DNA of 64,000 bases, taken from assembly GCA_003021085.1 (NCBI GenBank), contig PXRE01000006.1, positions 124,001-188,000 of the forward strand, read 5' to 3'. Every line of letters starts with the position of its first letter. The stretch's first letter is position 1. The position numbers and the translations under genes were made by a program. Under the pieces are notes generated by a model that was not told where the DNA came from, made no database searches, and was given only the letters and a program-made list of their open reading frames with translations. This DNA comes from Halobacteriales archaeon QS_1_68_20. GTDB taxonomy: Archaea > Halobacteriota > Halobacteria > Halobacteriales > PXRE01. Below, piece after piece: positions 39,397 through 47,923 of the stretch.

Positions 39397-41024
39397 CGGT
39401 CGAATCGTCCCCCGCGTTGTCGGTGCTGGTACTCCTGGAGCGCCTGGCCGATCGCCGACTGCTTGAACGCCCGGCGCTCGTCGGATTCGTCGCCCTCGCC
39501 GAGCGTCGCGGTGGCCGTCGGGATGCCCGCCGTCACGTCCGAGTCGCGGGCCCACACCGCCATGTAGGCCGCGTCGAGCCGGTCAGGCGAGCGCCCGAGC
39601 CGGTCCTTGAGGTCGGCCTTCGACGCCGTCGCCTTCAGCACCTCCGTCCCGCGGCTGGCGTAGTGGCGCTCCTCGAACTCGACGGTGCGGGCGGCGACCA
39701 GCAACTCCTCGTAGAGCTTGCGGTCGTCGATCGACCCGCCGTTCGCGAGCCAGTCGCCCAGCAGGTCCAGGCCCTCCTCCCAGCAGGAGTAGTAGGCGGC
39801 CGTGTTGCTCGGCTCGTTGCCGGCGCCGAAGCGGATCGTCTCGGGGAAGCGCTCCTCGAGCATGTCCGCCAGGCCCGACCCCTCGCCGAGCGCGTCGACG
39901 GCGATGGGGTGGTCGGGGTCGCCCTCGAAGCGGGCGGTGAGGTCGTCCCGCTGGGCCGTGTGGCTATCGCCGGACTCCTCGTAGCGGATCGGCAGCGCCT
40001 GGCCCATGACGCTGGCCGCGACGGTGTCGTCCGCGCCGGAGCGGGCGACGTCGACGGCGCTGGCCTGCGGCACGTCGGTGACCGTCTCGGGCTCGCGCTC
40101 CCAGGCGGCCTTGACGTCGGCGCGCTCGATGGGGCGGTGGGCCGCAGCGGCCGTCGGCGGCATGACGCCAGCCCGGCGCCGGTACCAGCGCTCGTCGAGG
40201 TCCTCGCGGAACGCCTCGTCGTCGGGGTCGGACCACCGCCGCGCCTGTTCGATGCCCGGCCAGGGCTCGCCGTTCCAGGCCTCCCAGTCCTCGCGAACCG
40301 TCGAGAGGTCGGTGATGCCGGGGATCTTCTCGGCGTCGAGTTCGCCGGCGTCGACCCGGACGTTGTGGCTCTCCAGCGTCGAGAACTGGATGCGGTGCCA
40401 GCGGTCGGACTCCAGCCGTTCGTAGACGGCGTTGGCCTCGTCCCGTGGTGGGTTGCAGATCGCCAGCATTCGGTCGTTGGCGTCGGTGATCGACGAGCCC
40501 GCCGAGTCGAAGTGCTCGTCGCCGATGTACGCCTTGTCCGCCTCCTCGATCACCACGAGGACGGCCTCCGCGTGGCGGCCCTCGAGGTCGCCCGGGTCCC
40601 GCGGCGAGACCACCTTCGCGAACCAGTCCGTGTCGAGTTCGAGCGTGGGCTGGCCGCCGTCGTTGGGCGTCCCCAGGTCGACCGGCAGGCGCTCGTTCAG
40701 CCGGGCGTGGAGTTGCTTCATCGGCCGCCAGACGGCGTCGACGTACTGGCTGTACGACCCCGACGTCCCGAGGACGGTCGCGCCAGGGTTGGTCACCAGG
40801 AAGGCGAGCTTCGCGATGGCGACGCCGAAGCTCTTGCCGGGCCCGTTACCGGACATGATGACCGTCCGCTGGTTGGTCGCCAGCGCCCGCAGGATGCACT
40901 CCTGCTGGGCGGCCAGTTGGATGCCCAGCACCTCGCGGGCGAAGTTGACGTACCGGTCGGGCCCGTCGGTGTACCGCGAGAGGTCGACGTCGACGTCCGC
41001 CTCGGTGGTCGCGCTCATGCTCAT
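39393..41024 (-). CDS. terL: Terminase large subunit
   Basis: A 543-residue packaging motor. The ATPase domain shows Walker A SGNGPGKS (about 58-65) and Walker B VLVVIEEAD with the catalytic Glu. The nuclease domain has three acidic positions typical of RNase H-fold terminases: VDVARSGADDT, AVDALGEGSG and DRLDAAYMAVWARD. It cuts and pumps the genome into the prohead through the portal. Length and layout are normal. The start lies 4 bp inside the small subunit gene. Confidence 0.92.
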   Translation of the reverse strand: MSMSATTEADVDVDLSRYTDGPDRYVNFAREVLGIQLAAQQECILRALATNQRTVIMSGNGPGKSFGVAIAKLAFLVTNPGATVLGTSGSYSQYVDAVWRPMKQLHARLNERLPVDLGTPNDGGQPTLELDTDWFAKVVSPRDPGDLEGRHAEAVLVVIEEADKAYIGDEHFDSAGSSITDANDRMLAICNPPRDEANAVYERLESDRWHRIQFSTLESHNVRVDAGELDAEKIPGITDLSTVREDWEAWNGEPWPGIEQARRWSDPDDEAFREDLDERWYRRRAGVMPPTAAAAHRPIERADVKAAWEREPETVTDVPQASAVDVARSGADDTVAASVMGQALPIRYEESGDSHTAQRDDLTARFEGDPDHPIAVDALGEGSGLADMLEERFPETIRFGAGNEPSNTAAYYSCWEEGLDLLGDWLANGGSIDDRKLYEELLVAARTVEFEERHYASRGTEVLKATASKADLKDRLGRSPDRLDAAYMAVWARDSDVTAGIPTATATLGEGDESDERRAFKQSAIGQALQEYQHRQRGGRFDR

Positions 41025-41572
41025 CCGTCACCTCCGAACAGGTCCCGCAGGCCGACCTCGTGGGACTCGCCCTCGGCGATCTTGTTGCGGTCCTTGATGA
41101 GCTTCCGGACGAGGTCGATCTCCTGCTGCATCGCCCGGTTACCCTTGTCGAGCATCCGCGCGAGTTCGCGGATCTCCTCCTCGCCGACCGGTCCGGCCTG
41201 GTTGACGATCTCCTCGAACGCCTCCCAGAACGTCCGTTCGTCGGCCCCCTCGTTCAGCGCGCGGACTGCGCGCCGGAGGCGGGCCAGCCGCCAGTTGATG
41301 AGTTCGTCCAGCTTCTCGACGTCGCCGTACTCGTCGAGCGCGTCGATCGCCGCGCGGTCCTCCTCGCCGAGGTAGTCCGAGAAGAGGCCGTGCTCGAAGT
41401 GCGGTGAGTCCTCGCCGGTTGGTGTCCTCCCACCGTGAAGCTTGCACGCACCGACGCCGGTGTGATCGGTCCCCCAGCCGGCTGCCTGGCCGCAGTCGTC
41501 GGCCCGTCCGCACCGCCAGTATCCGTCGAAGTAGTTGTGCGGATCTTCTTCTGGAGAGTCAGCAACTGGCAT
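41021..41572 (-). CDS. terS: Terminase small subunit-like protein
   Basis: A 183-residue protein immediately before the large subunit, overlapping it by 4 bp. The N-terminus has four Cys/His residues (CGRADDCGQAAGWGTDHTGVGACKLHGG), probably a zinc site. A helical part with RLARLRRAVRALNEGADERTFWEAF and a C-terminal coiled-coil (MLDKGNRAMQQEIDLVRKLIKDRN) follow. This layout is seen in haloviral small terminases, which recognise the genome end. Assignment is mainly by position. Confidence 0.75.
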   Translation of the reverse strand: MPVADSPEEDPHNYFDGYWRCGRADDCGQAAGWGTDHTGVGACKLHGGRTPTGEDSPHFEHGLFSDYLGEEDRAAIDALDEYGDVEKLDELINWRLARLRRAVRALNEGADERTFWEAFEEIVNQAGPVGEEEIRELARMLDKGNRAMQQEIDLVRKLIKDRNKIAEGESHEVGLRDLFGGDG

Positions 41573-41604
41573 GGGGTTACCTCCGGGTAAAAGGCGTCAT
41601 GGGG

Positions 41605-41880
41605 TCACCCGCCGAGTAGCCAGACCAGTGCCGCCAGCGCCCAGGCGTCGATCGCGAGGACGAACGGGATGGCCGCGACGCGCAGCAGCCACCCGGCCGG
41701 CGGGAGGTACTCCCACTGCTGGGGGCGCTGGCGATCCCAGCGGACGTACACGGTGACGGCGTTGCGCCAGCAGGCCGCCAGGGTGACCACCAGCAGCGTC
41801 ACCAGTAGCAGGACGTACCCCAGCGCCGCCAGCGTGGCGACCGGGTCGCGCCAGAGTTCGACGAACGGGTTCGGCAGCAT
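41605..41880 (-). CDS. Small membrane protein, possible holin-like
   Basis: A 91-residue protein with two strong hydrophobic helices (ATLAALGYVLLLVTLLVVTLAACW and LLRVAAIPFVLAIDAWALAALVWLL). It has a short cytoplasmic loop rich in Arg/Gln. It is one of three small membrane proteins in a row before the terminase. Lysis or membrane-association functions are guesses. Confidence 0.6.
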   Translation of the reverse strand: MLPNPFVELWRDPVATLAALGYVLLLVTLLVVTLAACWRNAVTVYVRWDRQRPQQWEYLPPAGWLLRVAAIPFVLAIDAWALAALVWLLGG

Positions 41881-42035
41881 CAGTCCTCGTAGGTCAGTGG
41901 GCCGCCGCACTCGGGGCAGTCACCCGCGATCGTCGGGTGCTGTTCTGTCGTCGGTCGGCGGTACCCGCACGCCGTACAGACGATGACGGTCTCGACGTCC
42001 CGCGGCTGGCCGTTGTCGACGGTGAGTTCCTTCAT
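41880..42035 (-). CDS. Zinc-ribbon microprotein
   Basis: A 51-residue protein with CTACGYRRP and CPECGGPL, a rubredoxin-like or ribbon zinc site. Its stop overlaps the membrane gene's start by one base, and its start overlaps the previous gene's stop by 4 bp. Function is unknown. Confidence 0.65.
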   Translation of the reverse strand: MKELTVDNGQPRDVETVIVCTACGYRRPTTEQHPTIAGDCPECGGPLTYED

Positions 42036-42349
42036 GAGTCCTCGGAGTCTTGCTCCGCTTTCACCTCCGCGAAGGCTTGCGCCAGGGCGGCGTAGTCGGC
42101 GACCTCGACGCCGTTGTACAGCCCCAGCGTCAGGAGGCCGGTCGTCGCAACGATCGTCGCGTCGGCGCCGGTGGCGACCAGTGCGTACAGCGTGACGGCG
42201 ATGATGCCGGCGTTGACGATGATCGCCCGCAGGATCTTCAGCGCGCGGAGCATGCGTAGGTCCCCGCCGTTGTCCGCGACGAAGCGGTAGTCGTCGACGA
42301 GTGACTCGATGCAGTACCAGGGTCTGGATGATCGGTGGTCCGTTGCCAT
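42032..42349 (-). CDS. Small membrane protein with two helices
   Basis: A 105-residue protein with two hydrophobic segments (ILRAIIVNAGIIAVTLYALVA and ATIVATTGLLTLGLYNGVEV). Its N-terminus is polar and cytoplasmic (SRPWYCIESLVDDYRFV). A similar layout occurs in several haloviral late genes. The ATG at 42349 was chosen over an upstream start. Confidence 0.65.
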   Translation of the reverse strand: MATDHRSSRPWYCIESLVDDYRFVADNGGDLRMLRALKILRAIIVNAGIIAVTLYALVATGADATIVATTGLLTLGLYNGVEVADYAALAQAFAEVKAEQDSEDS

Positions 42350-42483
42350 GTCGTGTGTAGCCTCCCGGTCATGTGGATGCCGGGGAATTTGCTTACGGTC
42401 GGCTGGGTGAACGTTTATCACGCCTCAGAACCGACCGCGGTGTGGGCCGCGCCCCAACCGCGGCCCATCTGCTTGCTGTCGTC

Positions 42484-42828
42484 TCACAGGACCGCGAGTA
42501 CGATGGCGAGTACGTCGGTGGCGACGCCGAGGCCGTAGCCGACCAGCGTCGCTCCGACACCGTACCAGGGCTCGCGCCGTAACTCGCGGACGACGCCGCG
42601 GCCGCGGAGCTTACCCACGACCTTGTTGGCGGTCGGCGTCCCGAGCGCGACGGCGATCACGGCACCCGCGATCTCGGGGCGGGCAAGGATGGCCGCCGCG
42701 AAGCCGGCGCCGAGGCCGATCACCGCCGCATGGTACTCGCCAGCGTAACTGAAGACGCCGTCGCGGTCCGAGTCGTCCTCCGTCGGCGCGTCGGCGCCGC
42801 GGAACCGCTCGAGAAGTCGGTTAAGCAT
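42484..42828 (-). CDS. Small membrane protein with Gly-rich helices
   Basis: A 114-residue protein. Residues 30-70 are hydrophobic and Gly/Ala-rich (AAVIGLGAGFAAAILARPEIAGAVIAVALG) and another helix closes the protein (VGATLVGYGLGVATDVLAIVLAVL). The N-terminus is amphipathic (MLNRLLERFRGADAP). It is the first of the membrane trio, separated by 134 bp from the second. Function is unknown. Confidence 0.6.
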   Translation of the reverse strand: MLNRLLERFRGADAPTEDDSDRDGVFSYAGEYHAAVIGLGAGFAAAILARPEIAGAVIAVALGTPTANKVVGKLRGRGVVRELRREPWYGVGATLVGYGLGVATDVLAIVLAVL

Positions 42829-43293
42829 GGGTCTGTCTGGAAAGGGAGTGGTGAATGGGGTGGGATCGGTGGAGTGGAGCAGCGAAGACGGGGCGCGTCG
42901 GTCAGACACGCCCATCGAGGGTTCGTGGTGCTCCCGAAGCAGATCGAGTGCCGGCGGGACTCGCACCCGGGCCGGCCGTCTCGCTTCGACCGCGTCCCCG
43001 TTGTCCGGGTCGACGGCCGTCACTCGGGGCCAGCCGTGTTGCTGCCGGCTCGGTCGGCGGGCAGTGCAGGGTCGAACGAGCAAGTCGACGAATCACGTCC
43101 CCACGTGATGCCCTCAGTTGCGAGAGCCGTCCGGTGCTGGGTGTCGCTCCGATGCCAGTGGCCGTTCGCGATGGTACGCGGTTCACGACGGCGGCCCGCC
43201 GATGCACCGCCGGTAGCACTCGAAGCGCCGGGTGTTCGCCGGCGCACGCCCTCAGCGTCGACGACGTGTCGAGAGGCTTCATCGAGGTCATGG
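42829..43293. other. Stretch without a confident gene
   Basis: A 129-codon minus-strand frame (42902-43291) spans most of this stretch, but it is rich in Arg, Pro and Ser and not acidic, so it looks like a shadow. Another minus-strand frame contains a short acidic part (AVDPDNGDAVEARRPARVRVPPALDLLREHHE), which could be the end of a decayed gene. Nothing is called. Confidence 0.4.
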
Positions 43294-43491
43294 TCAGTCG
43301 TCGGGGTGTGTCCGCGGTTCGACGTCGCTCGCGTCGACGGTCCAGCGGCCACCGTCGGTCGCGACGTCGACCTCGGTCGTGAGGCCATGGATCCCCGCCT
43401 CCTCTCGTCGGTCGACGACGACCCCCTCGACCTCGCGGCCGGCGATGGTCGCGACCACGGGATCGGCGATCGACGGTGCGTCGGCACTCAT
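43294..43491 (-). CDS. Small hypothetical protein
   Basis: A 65-residue protein from the ATG at 43491, overlapping the upstream stop. It is acidic and strand-rich (PVVATIAGREVEGVVVDRREEAG), possibly a small barrel. No family is recognised. Confidence 0.55.
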   Translation of the reverse strand: MSADAPSIADPVVATIAGREVEGVVVDRREEAGIHGLTTEVDVATDGGRWTVDASDVEPRTHPDD

Positions 43492-43973
43492 GGGTCGGTG
43501 AACTCCTGGACGGCGCTCGCGAAGATCTCCCGGTCGTAGTTGGTGAACGCCTCTGTGCGCTTGTGGACGCGGACCCACTTCCGCATCAGTTGGCGGTCGA
43601 CCTCGTAGCCCGCCTCCTCGAGGCGGTCGGCGATCGGCTCGACCAGCCCGACGGCCGCCTCCAGCGACAGCGAGTCGTGGTCGGCCAGCAGGCGGACGCT
43701 CCCGCAGTTTCCGCAGGTGGTCCGCGGCGGGTAGGTTCGGAGCGCGCCGTGGCGGTCGTGCGTCTCGACGTCTCGTCCCAGCTCGCCGTCGGCCGTGCGC
43801 TCGTGGCGCTCGGTCGGGTAGTTGCCGCCGCCCCACTCCGGCGGGTGCAACGTTTCGACCTCCTTGCACCGCCGGAAGCAGTTCGAGCACACCTCCGGGT
43901 TCTCCCACAGCACCTCGCGGAACCGCTGGTCGGCCGGGACCCGCTCCTGCTGGCTGGTGCGTGTAGCGCTCAT
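43488..43973 (-). CDS. Zinc-binding provirus protein
   Basis: A 161-residue protein with two Cys pairs far apart: VCSNCFRRCKEVETLHPPE and TTCGNCGSVRLL. The C-terminus is helical (VRVHKRTEAFTNYDREIFASAVQEF). This combination is frequently found in tailed haloarchaeal viruses. It starts at ATG 43973. A regulatory or recombination role is possible but unproven. Confidence 0.65.
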   Translation of the reverse strand: MSATRTSQQERVPADQRFREVLWENPEVCSNCFRRCKEVETLHPPEWGGGNYPTERHERTADGELGRDVETHDRHGALRTYPPRTTCGNCGSVRLLADHDSLSLEAAVGLVEPIADRLEEAGYEVDRQLMRKWVRVHKRTEAFTNYDREIFASAVQEFTDP

Positions 43974-44103
43974 GGTCGATAGAACTGGCTACTGGACCGG
44001 ACCCGCCCGCGGCGAGCCCCTGGTTCCGCCTCGAGCCGTGTGGCCTTGCTTGCACCGTACCGTTCCCGAAGGTTTACCTGTTTGCGTTCGGTCGAATTTC
44101 GGC

Positions 44104-44472
44104 TCATTCTGTCTCGCTCACCTCGTAGAGGTAGGCGCGGCCGTCGTTCGGATCGCGGTTCATCTCGACGTGGTCGGTCGACGCGAGGTCCGACAGCGCC
44201 TCCTTGACCGTGGTGTCGGAGTACGGGACGCCCGCGAGGATCTCCCGCTTCCGGGCCGGCCCGATCGCGGCGATACGCCGGTAGACCACCGTCCGACTGG
44301 CGGGCATCCCTCGGATGACCACCGGGATCGACCCAGACTCGCCGCTGGAGAAGTCGACGCCGCACCGGGTGCAACGATACTCCCGGCCCTGGGCCGACCC
44401 CTGGACGAACAGCGTGTCCTTGCACTGCGGACAAGGTTCCACTTCCCGGTCGGCCCCGTCGCTACTCGGCAT
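44104..44472 (-). CDS. Zinc-ribbon winged-helix regulator
   Basis: A 122-residue protein. The first part is a ribbon, CPQCKDTLFVQGSAQGREYRCTRCG, with two Cys-x2-Cys pairs. The second is a winged helix (SRTVVYRRIAAIGPARKREILAGVPYSDTTVKEALSDLASTDHVEMNRD). This TFE/TFB-like layout suggests a transcription regulator for the late genes. The ATG at 44472 was chosen; a start at 44547 would add 25 residues. Confidence 0.7.
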   Translation of the reverse strand: MPSSDGADREVEPCPQCKDTLFVQGSAQGREYRCTRCGVDFSSGESGSIPVVIRGMPASRTVVYRRIAAIGPARKREILAGVPYSDTTVKEALSDLASTDHVEMNRDPNDGRAYLYEVSETE

Positions 44473-44689
44473 GGACGACCCCCCGTGCGCAGGTGCCCAG
44501 GGACCGACGCCCGAACGTGTGTTCCTCTTCCCGTAGGCTTTTGTCATGAGGCAGTGAACTCAAACTGGCTTCCGCAGTGGAAGCCCGTACATCCCATCCC
44601 CCATTCGTCCCCCACACCCACTTCCGGTTCTCGTCGAATCTCCGGTCGAGGGCCCGTTCCCCCCGGGTCCTCGGCCACCCTTGCGTCAT
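44462..44689 (-). CDS. Possible small protein
   Basis: A 75-codon frame whose start overlaps the upstream stop (ATGA) and whose end overlaps the next start. It begins MTQGWPRTRGERALDRRFDE. The composition is less acidic than in its neighbours and no motif is seen, so it could be non-coding. Confidence 0.4.
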   Translation of the reverse strand: MTQGWPRTRGERALDRRFDENRKWVWGTNGGWDVRASTAEASLSSLPHDKSLREEEHTFGRRSLGTCARGVVHAE

Positions 44690-45039
44690 CGGCCGACCCC
44701 CTCCAGCGCCGCGACGGCCTGCTCGATGACCTCCAGGTCCGGGTCGTCCCGACAGTTCTGCTCGCCGATGACGGCCTTCAGCGCCTCGGGGTCGGCCCGG
44801 ACCAGTCGTCGCTCGCCGTCGACGTCCAGGGCAACGAGGTCGCCCTGTTCCAGCGCCGCCTGGATCGCTCGATCGATGCCGGCCTGGTTGTGCGACCCGT
44901 GTGCGACCAGGTGCAACGCGACCCGCGCCGGCGTGATCGTCGCGGGTTGCGGGTCCTCGGGCCAGCCCGTGTTCTGCTCGACGCAGGCGAGCACCTGCCG
45001 GTAGCGTCGCTTACGGCCGCGGGCCGCGCTACTCGCCAC
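44686..45039 (-). CDS. Hypothetical helical protein
   Basis: A 117-residue protein from a GTG inside the 3' end of the methylase gene. Its helices (RYRQVLACVEQN, ARVALHLVAHGSHNQAGIDRAIQAALEQGDLVALDVDGE) have the outline of a winged helix. Function is unknown. Confidence 0.6.
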   Translation of the reverse strand: MASSAARGRKRRYRQVLACVEQNTGWPEDPQPATITPARVALHLVAHGSHNQAGIDRAIQAALEQGDLVALDVDGERRLVRADPEALKAVIGEQNCRDDPDLEVIEQAVAALEGVGR

Positions 45040-45943
45040 CGAAACCACCCCCCCAGGAGTCTGCGTCCGTACTCGATTGAGCGGTGGTCTGCCCGTCCTT
45101 GGCCGAGAAGGTTGCCAATCTACTCTGTGGACCAAGGAATCCCTGTCGGTCTGTTGGGTCGAACGGGAGGATGAGGTGCTCGCGCGCCTCGCGTGAGTTT
45201 ATGGTCGGCTTCGCAGCGGTGTCATATTGCGTCTCCAGGGTGACTATCGTCCACTCGTCGCGACGGAACGGCTCTGGGATCGGGTCGCCGTAGGAGACAA
45301 GCCAGTCCCCCTCGACGGTCGCAAGCCGATCAGCCAGTTCGCCATGGTCCATGTCGTTCAGCCGGTAGTGGTCCTTCGTCGTGTCCGGGTAGACTGGGTC
45401 AAAGTAGAAGACCGTCTCCGGCCGGTCGTACTTCTCGACGACGTCACGCCAATCGAGATTTTCGAGTACAACCTGACCGCGGATTCTCGCTGCGAAAGAT
45501 TCGAGACGATCGACTCGGTTTTGGTACTTCTGAGCGTGGTTCCTGCTGGCCGAGATACTGAACCCCGACCGGGTACTTACCTGACCGCTGAACGACGCGC
45601 AGCGTAGGTAGAAGAACACGCCGGCCTTTGCGATGTCGTTGTCGGGCCGCCACCCGTCGACGTACCAGTCCTCCATCCACTCTTCCCACAACTCCCGGGA
45701 GTAGGGGGTGTCCCGAAGCCAGTTGCGGAGGTCCTCTTCGCGGTCGCGAAGAATTTCGAAGAAGTGGACCAGGTCGCCGTCGAGGTCGTTGTAAATCTCG
45801 ATGTCAGACGGTGGCTTGTTGAATAGCACACCGGCGCTTCCGCCGAACGGTTCGACGTAGGTCTCGTGCTCGGGGACGTGCTGGAGAATCCAGTCGGCGT
45901 ACGACGCCTTTCCACCGGGATATGGGAAAACGGTGTGGTTCAA
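45029..45943 (-). CDS. D12-class DNA adenine methyltransferase
   Basis: A 304-residue enzyme of the Dam/D12 class that methylates adenine N6. Motifs are YPGGKASY (8-15), VEPFGGSAGVLF (SAM-binding, 30-41), and the catalytic FDPVYPDT (181-188), where the usual DPPY is DPVY. The target specificity helix region lies between them. No paired restriction gene is nearby, so it is an orphan methylase, probably protecting or timing the virus genome. Base composition is slightly lower in GC than in its neighbours, as is common for transferred methylase genes. Confidence 0.88.
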   Translation of the reverse strand: MNHTVFPYPGGKASYADWILQHVPEHETYVEPFGGSAGVLFNKPPSDIEIYNDLDGDLVHFFEILRDREEDLRNWLRDTPYSRELWEEWMEDWYVDGWRPDNDIAKAGVFFYLRCASFSGQVSTRSGFSISASRNHAQKYQNRVDRLESFAARIRGQVVLENLDWRDVVEKYDRPETVFYFDPVYPDTTKDHYRLNDMDHGELADRLATVEGDWLVSYGDPIPEPFRRDEWTIVTLETQYDTAAKPTINSREAREHLILPFDPTDRQGFLGPQSRLATFSAKDGQTTAQSSTDADSWGGGFGGE

Positions 45944-46401
45944 GCCTCACCACCCCCGTACTCGCGGACGTCCGCCATGGTCAGCACGGGGTCCTCCTTA
46001 ACGCGCCGGCGCTCCTCGGGCGTCAGGCCCAGGTCGTCGTCCACGTCTTCGTCTTCGCCACCGGGCGGGCCCGCTGCGTCCCAGGCCTCCTTGACGATCC
46101 GCCCGCGGTCCAGCGTGGCCTGGGCCCGCGACCGGACCCGTTCGTAGTAGTCCTCGACCTGCGCCTCGCTGGTCGCCCGGTAGTAGCCGTCGGGCCCGGA
46201 GACGACCGGGACCTCGCGCTCCTCGATCAGCGTCTTGATGGCCTCGCGGGTAGCGGGCTTCGTCGCGTGGCCGTCGCCGTCGACGTCCGGCATCGCCGCC
46301 GCGATCGTGTCGACCGTGATGGCGTCGTCCGGACCGACGTGCTGGGTGAACAGCCACTCCAGCCGGTCCAGGACCCGCTTCTCGGTGGCGGCGTCAGTCA
46401 T
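45940..46401 (-). CDS. Winged-helix-type protein
   Basis: A 153-residue protein with an N-terminal winged-helix outline (KRVLDRLEWLFTQHVGPDDAITVDTIAAAMPD... TREAIKTLIEEREVPVVSGPDGYYRATSEAQ), followed by an acidic helical tail. It overlaps the methylase by 4 bp and the next gene by 8 bp. A regulatory or replication-accessory role is plausible. Confidence 0.65.
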   Translation of the reverse strand: MTDAATEKRVLDRLEWLFTQHVGPDDAITVDTIAAAMPDVDGDGHATKPATREAIKTLIEEREVPVVSGPDGYYRATSEAQVEDYYERVRSRAQATLDRGRIVKEAWDAAGPPGGEDEDVDDDLGLTPEERRRVKEDPVLTMADVREYGGGEA

Positions 46402-47551
46402 CGCCGACCGCCTCCCGTGACGGGGGTGAGCCAGCGGTGTAGCTCGTCACGTCGACATCGAACCCGAGGTCCGACGGGTCGGCGCCGTGCTGATCGAGCG
46501 CCCACTCCAGGACGTTCGGCTCCACCGCGTCGAGGTCGACGCGTAACTGTTTCTGGCCGTGGAACCGGTCGTACTCGAACCCGGGTTCGCCGTCCAGCGC
46601 CTCCATGAGGTCGTAGGCGTACTGATCGGAGATCTCGTAGCTGTCGTCGGTGTACTGCTCGATCACCCCCTGGACGTTGCGGTACGAGAGCCTGGCCTCC
46701 CGGTGGCCGTGCGCGACCGCGAAGGCCGCCGCGAAGCCCTTGAGGTACAGGTGGCGTTCCGCCTTCGTCTCGATGTCAGCCCAGACGGTCAGCGACTCGC
46801 GGAACGACTCGCTGATGTACAGGCCGTCCTTCGCCGGGTGCGGGACATACGCCGTCTGCTCGATGACCGTATCGCGGTAGGCCTCGACGACGTGGCTGTT
46901 GTCGCCGACAACTGCCCGAATCTCGCGCTTGACGTCCTGTTCGTGGAACGTGTCGGTCTCGGTCAGCCGCTCGGCCACCTCGATGACGTGCCTGGCCTCG
47001 ACCGACACCTGCTCGGTGGGGTCGGCGTCGGGTTTGGCACCACGGTCGTCGGCCGTTGAAAGCGATTCTGTCGTGTCCGACCCGTCGTTTTCAACGGCCT
47101 CGTCCGTGGTGCCAGCGTCGGCACCAGCCACGGCCCGCTCCACCTCGTCGAGGATCCGCCGAGCGCGGCCGCCACGGGTGTACGCGTCCAGCGCGGCCGC
47201 CAGCGCACGCCCGTAGGAGGTAGCGTCGTGCTCGTCGGCGAAGACCTGGAAGCGCTCCTTGAGGCCGGGATCGACTCGGTGGTTCAGCTTCCGCGTCTCC
47301 TCGCCCTGGTACCGGCCGGTGCCGATCGCCGGCGTTGAAGAAGAACGGCCGGAGAGGTCGGTGTGCGCCCGGAGGAGTTCGTCGGCCTCCGCCAGCAGGT
47401 CGTCCTCGTCGAGGTACTCGAGCATCGCCTCCTCGATCTCGAACCGGAGGTACGGCCCGGCTCGCGGCCGTTTCTCCGCGACGTACTCCTCGAACCGCTC
47501 CCAGACGCCGACCGGAACCCGCCAGCCCAGGCGGACGCGATCGGCGCTCAC
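46394..47551 (-). CDS. Putative DNA-binding/replication protein
   Basis: A 385-residue protein, the first gene at the right end of the provirus. The first about 40 residues (RLGWRVPVGVWERFEEYVAEKR) and a second segment (KLNHRVDPGLKERFQVFADEHD) look like two ribbon-helix-helix-type domains. An acidic, low-complexity linker follows (about 145-185), then a helical part with HEQDVKREIRAVVGDNSHVVEAYRDTVIEQ. Repeats of TTCAAC...TGGTGCCA lie both inside the linker coding sequence and upstream of the gene, as expected when an initiator binds its own origin. I do not recognise the family; replication or partition is inferred. Confidence 0.6.
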   Translation of the reverse strand: MSADRVRLGWRVPVGVWERFEEYVAEKRPRAGPYLRFEIEEAMLEYLDEDDLLAEADELLRAHTDLSGRSSSTPAIGTGRYQGEETRKLNHRVDPGLKERFQVFADEHDATSYGRALAAALDAYTRGGRARRILDEVERAVAGADAGTTDEAVENDGSDTTESLSTADDRGAKPDADPTEQVSVEARHVIEVAERLTETDTFHEQDVKREIRAVVGDNSHVVEAYRDTVIEQTAYVPHPAKDGLYISESFRESLTVWADIETKAERHLYLKGFAAAFAVAHGHREARLSYRNVQGVIEQYTDDSYEISDQYAYDLMEALDGEPGFEYDRFHGQKQLRVDLDAVEPNVLEWALDQHGADPSDLGFDVDVTSYTAGSPPSREAVGDD

Positions 47552-47819
47552 GCCACCACCCCCGCGGATTCAACGGCACCGACGCGTGGTGCCACGCTGG
47601 CCCCACCACACCACCCACCTGTCACCGGTGTGTGGTGTGTGGTGTCTGTTTGGCACCAGCCAGTAGTAGTGTTGAAAGCGACCTCGCGAGAAGAACAGTT
47701 GCGAGCGGAGGTCGGGGTCGACGCCGTCCCGTGGTTCTCGGTGAGGCGTCGTCCTTGCGGGGGGAGGGGCACACTCCCCAGGCGGCGTTCTTCTTCAACG
47801 GCCTCGTCCGTGGTGCCAA
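47034..47819. repeat. Five iteron-like repeats TTCAAC-N-TGGTGCCA
   Basis: Copies lie at 47034-47060 (inverted), 47090-47114, 47569-47594, 47650-47676 (inverted) and 47794-47819. All have TTCAAC and TGGTGCCA at 25-27 bp overall length; four of the five also share TTCAACGGC and CGTGGTGCCA. Two lie inside the coding sequence of the 385-residue protein and three upstream of it. Confidence 0.75.
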
Positions 47820-47923
47820 CGTGGTCCCACGCCGACAGACGAGTGTCTATCGCGGAATGTGATTCAACAAAACGCCGATATTCAGCAGGCTGAAGCCCTG
47901 AGACACCCAGATGTTGGGCGTCT
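47552..47923. other. Right-end intergenic region with iterons
   Basis: No open frame is convincing. The 372-bp stretch holds three iterons, a GT/CA-rich imperfect inverted repeat near 47600-47643 containing CACCGGTG, and the sequence leading to attR. It is a candidate replication origin or control region. Confidence 0.55.

Noticed and set aside
42902-43291. A 129-codon minus-strand frame
   Set aside because: It has an Arg/Ser/Pro composition and no start context; it looks like a shadow or a decayed gene, not a supported CDS.
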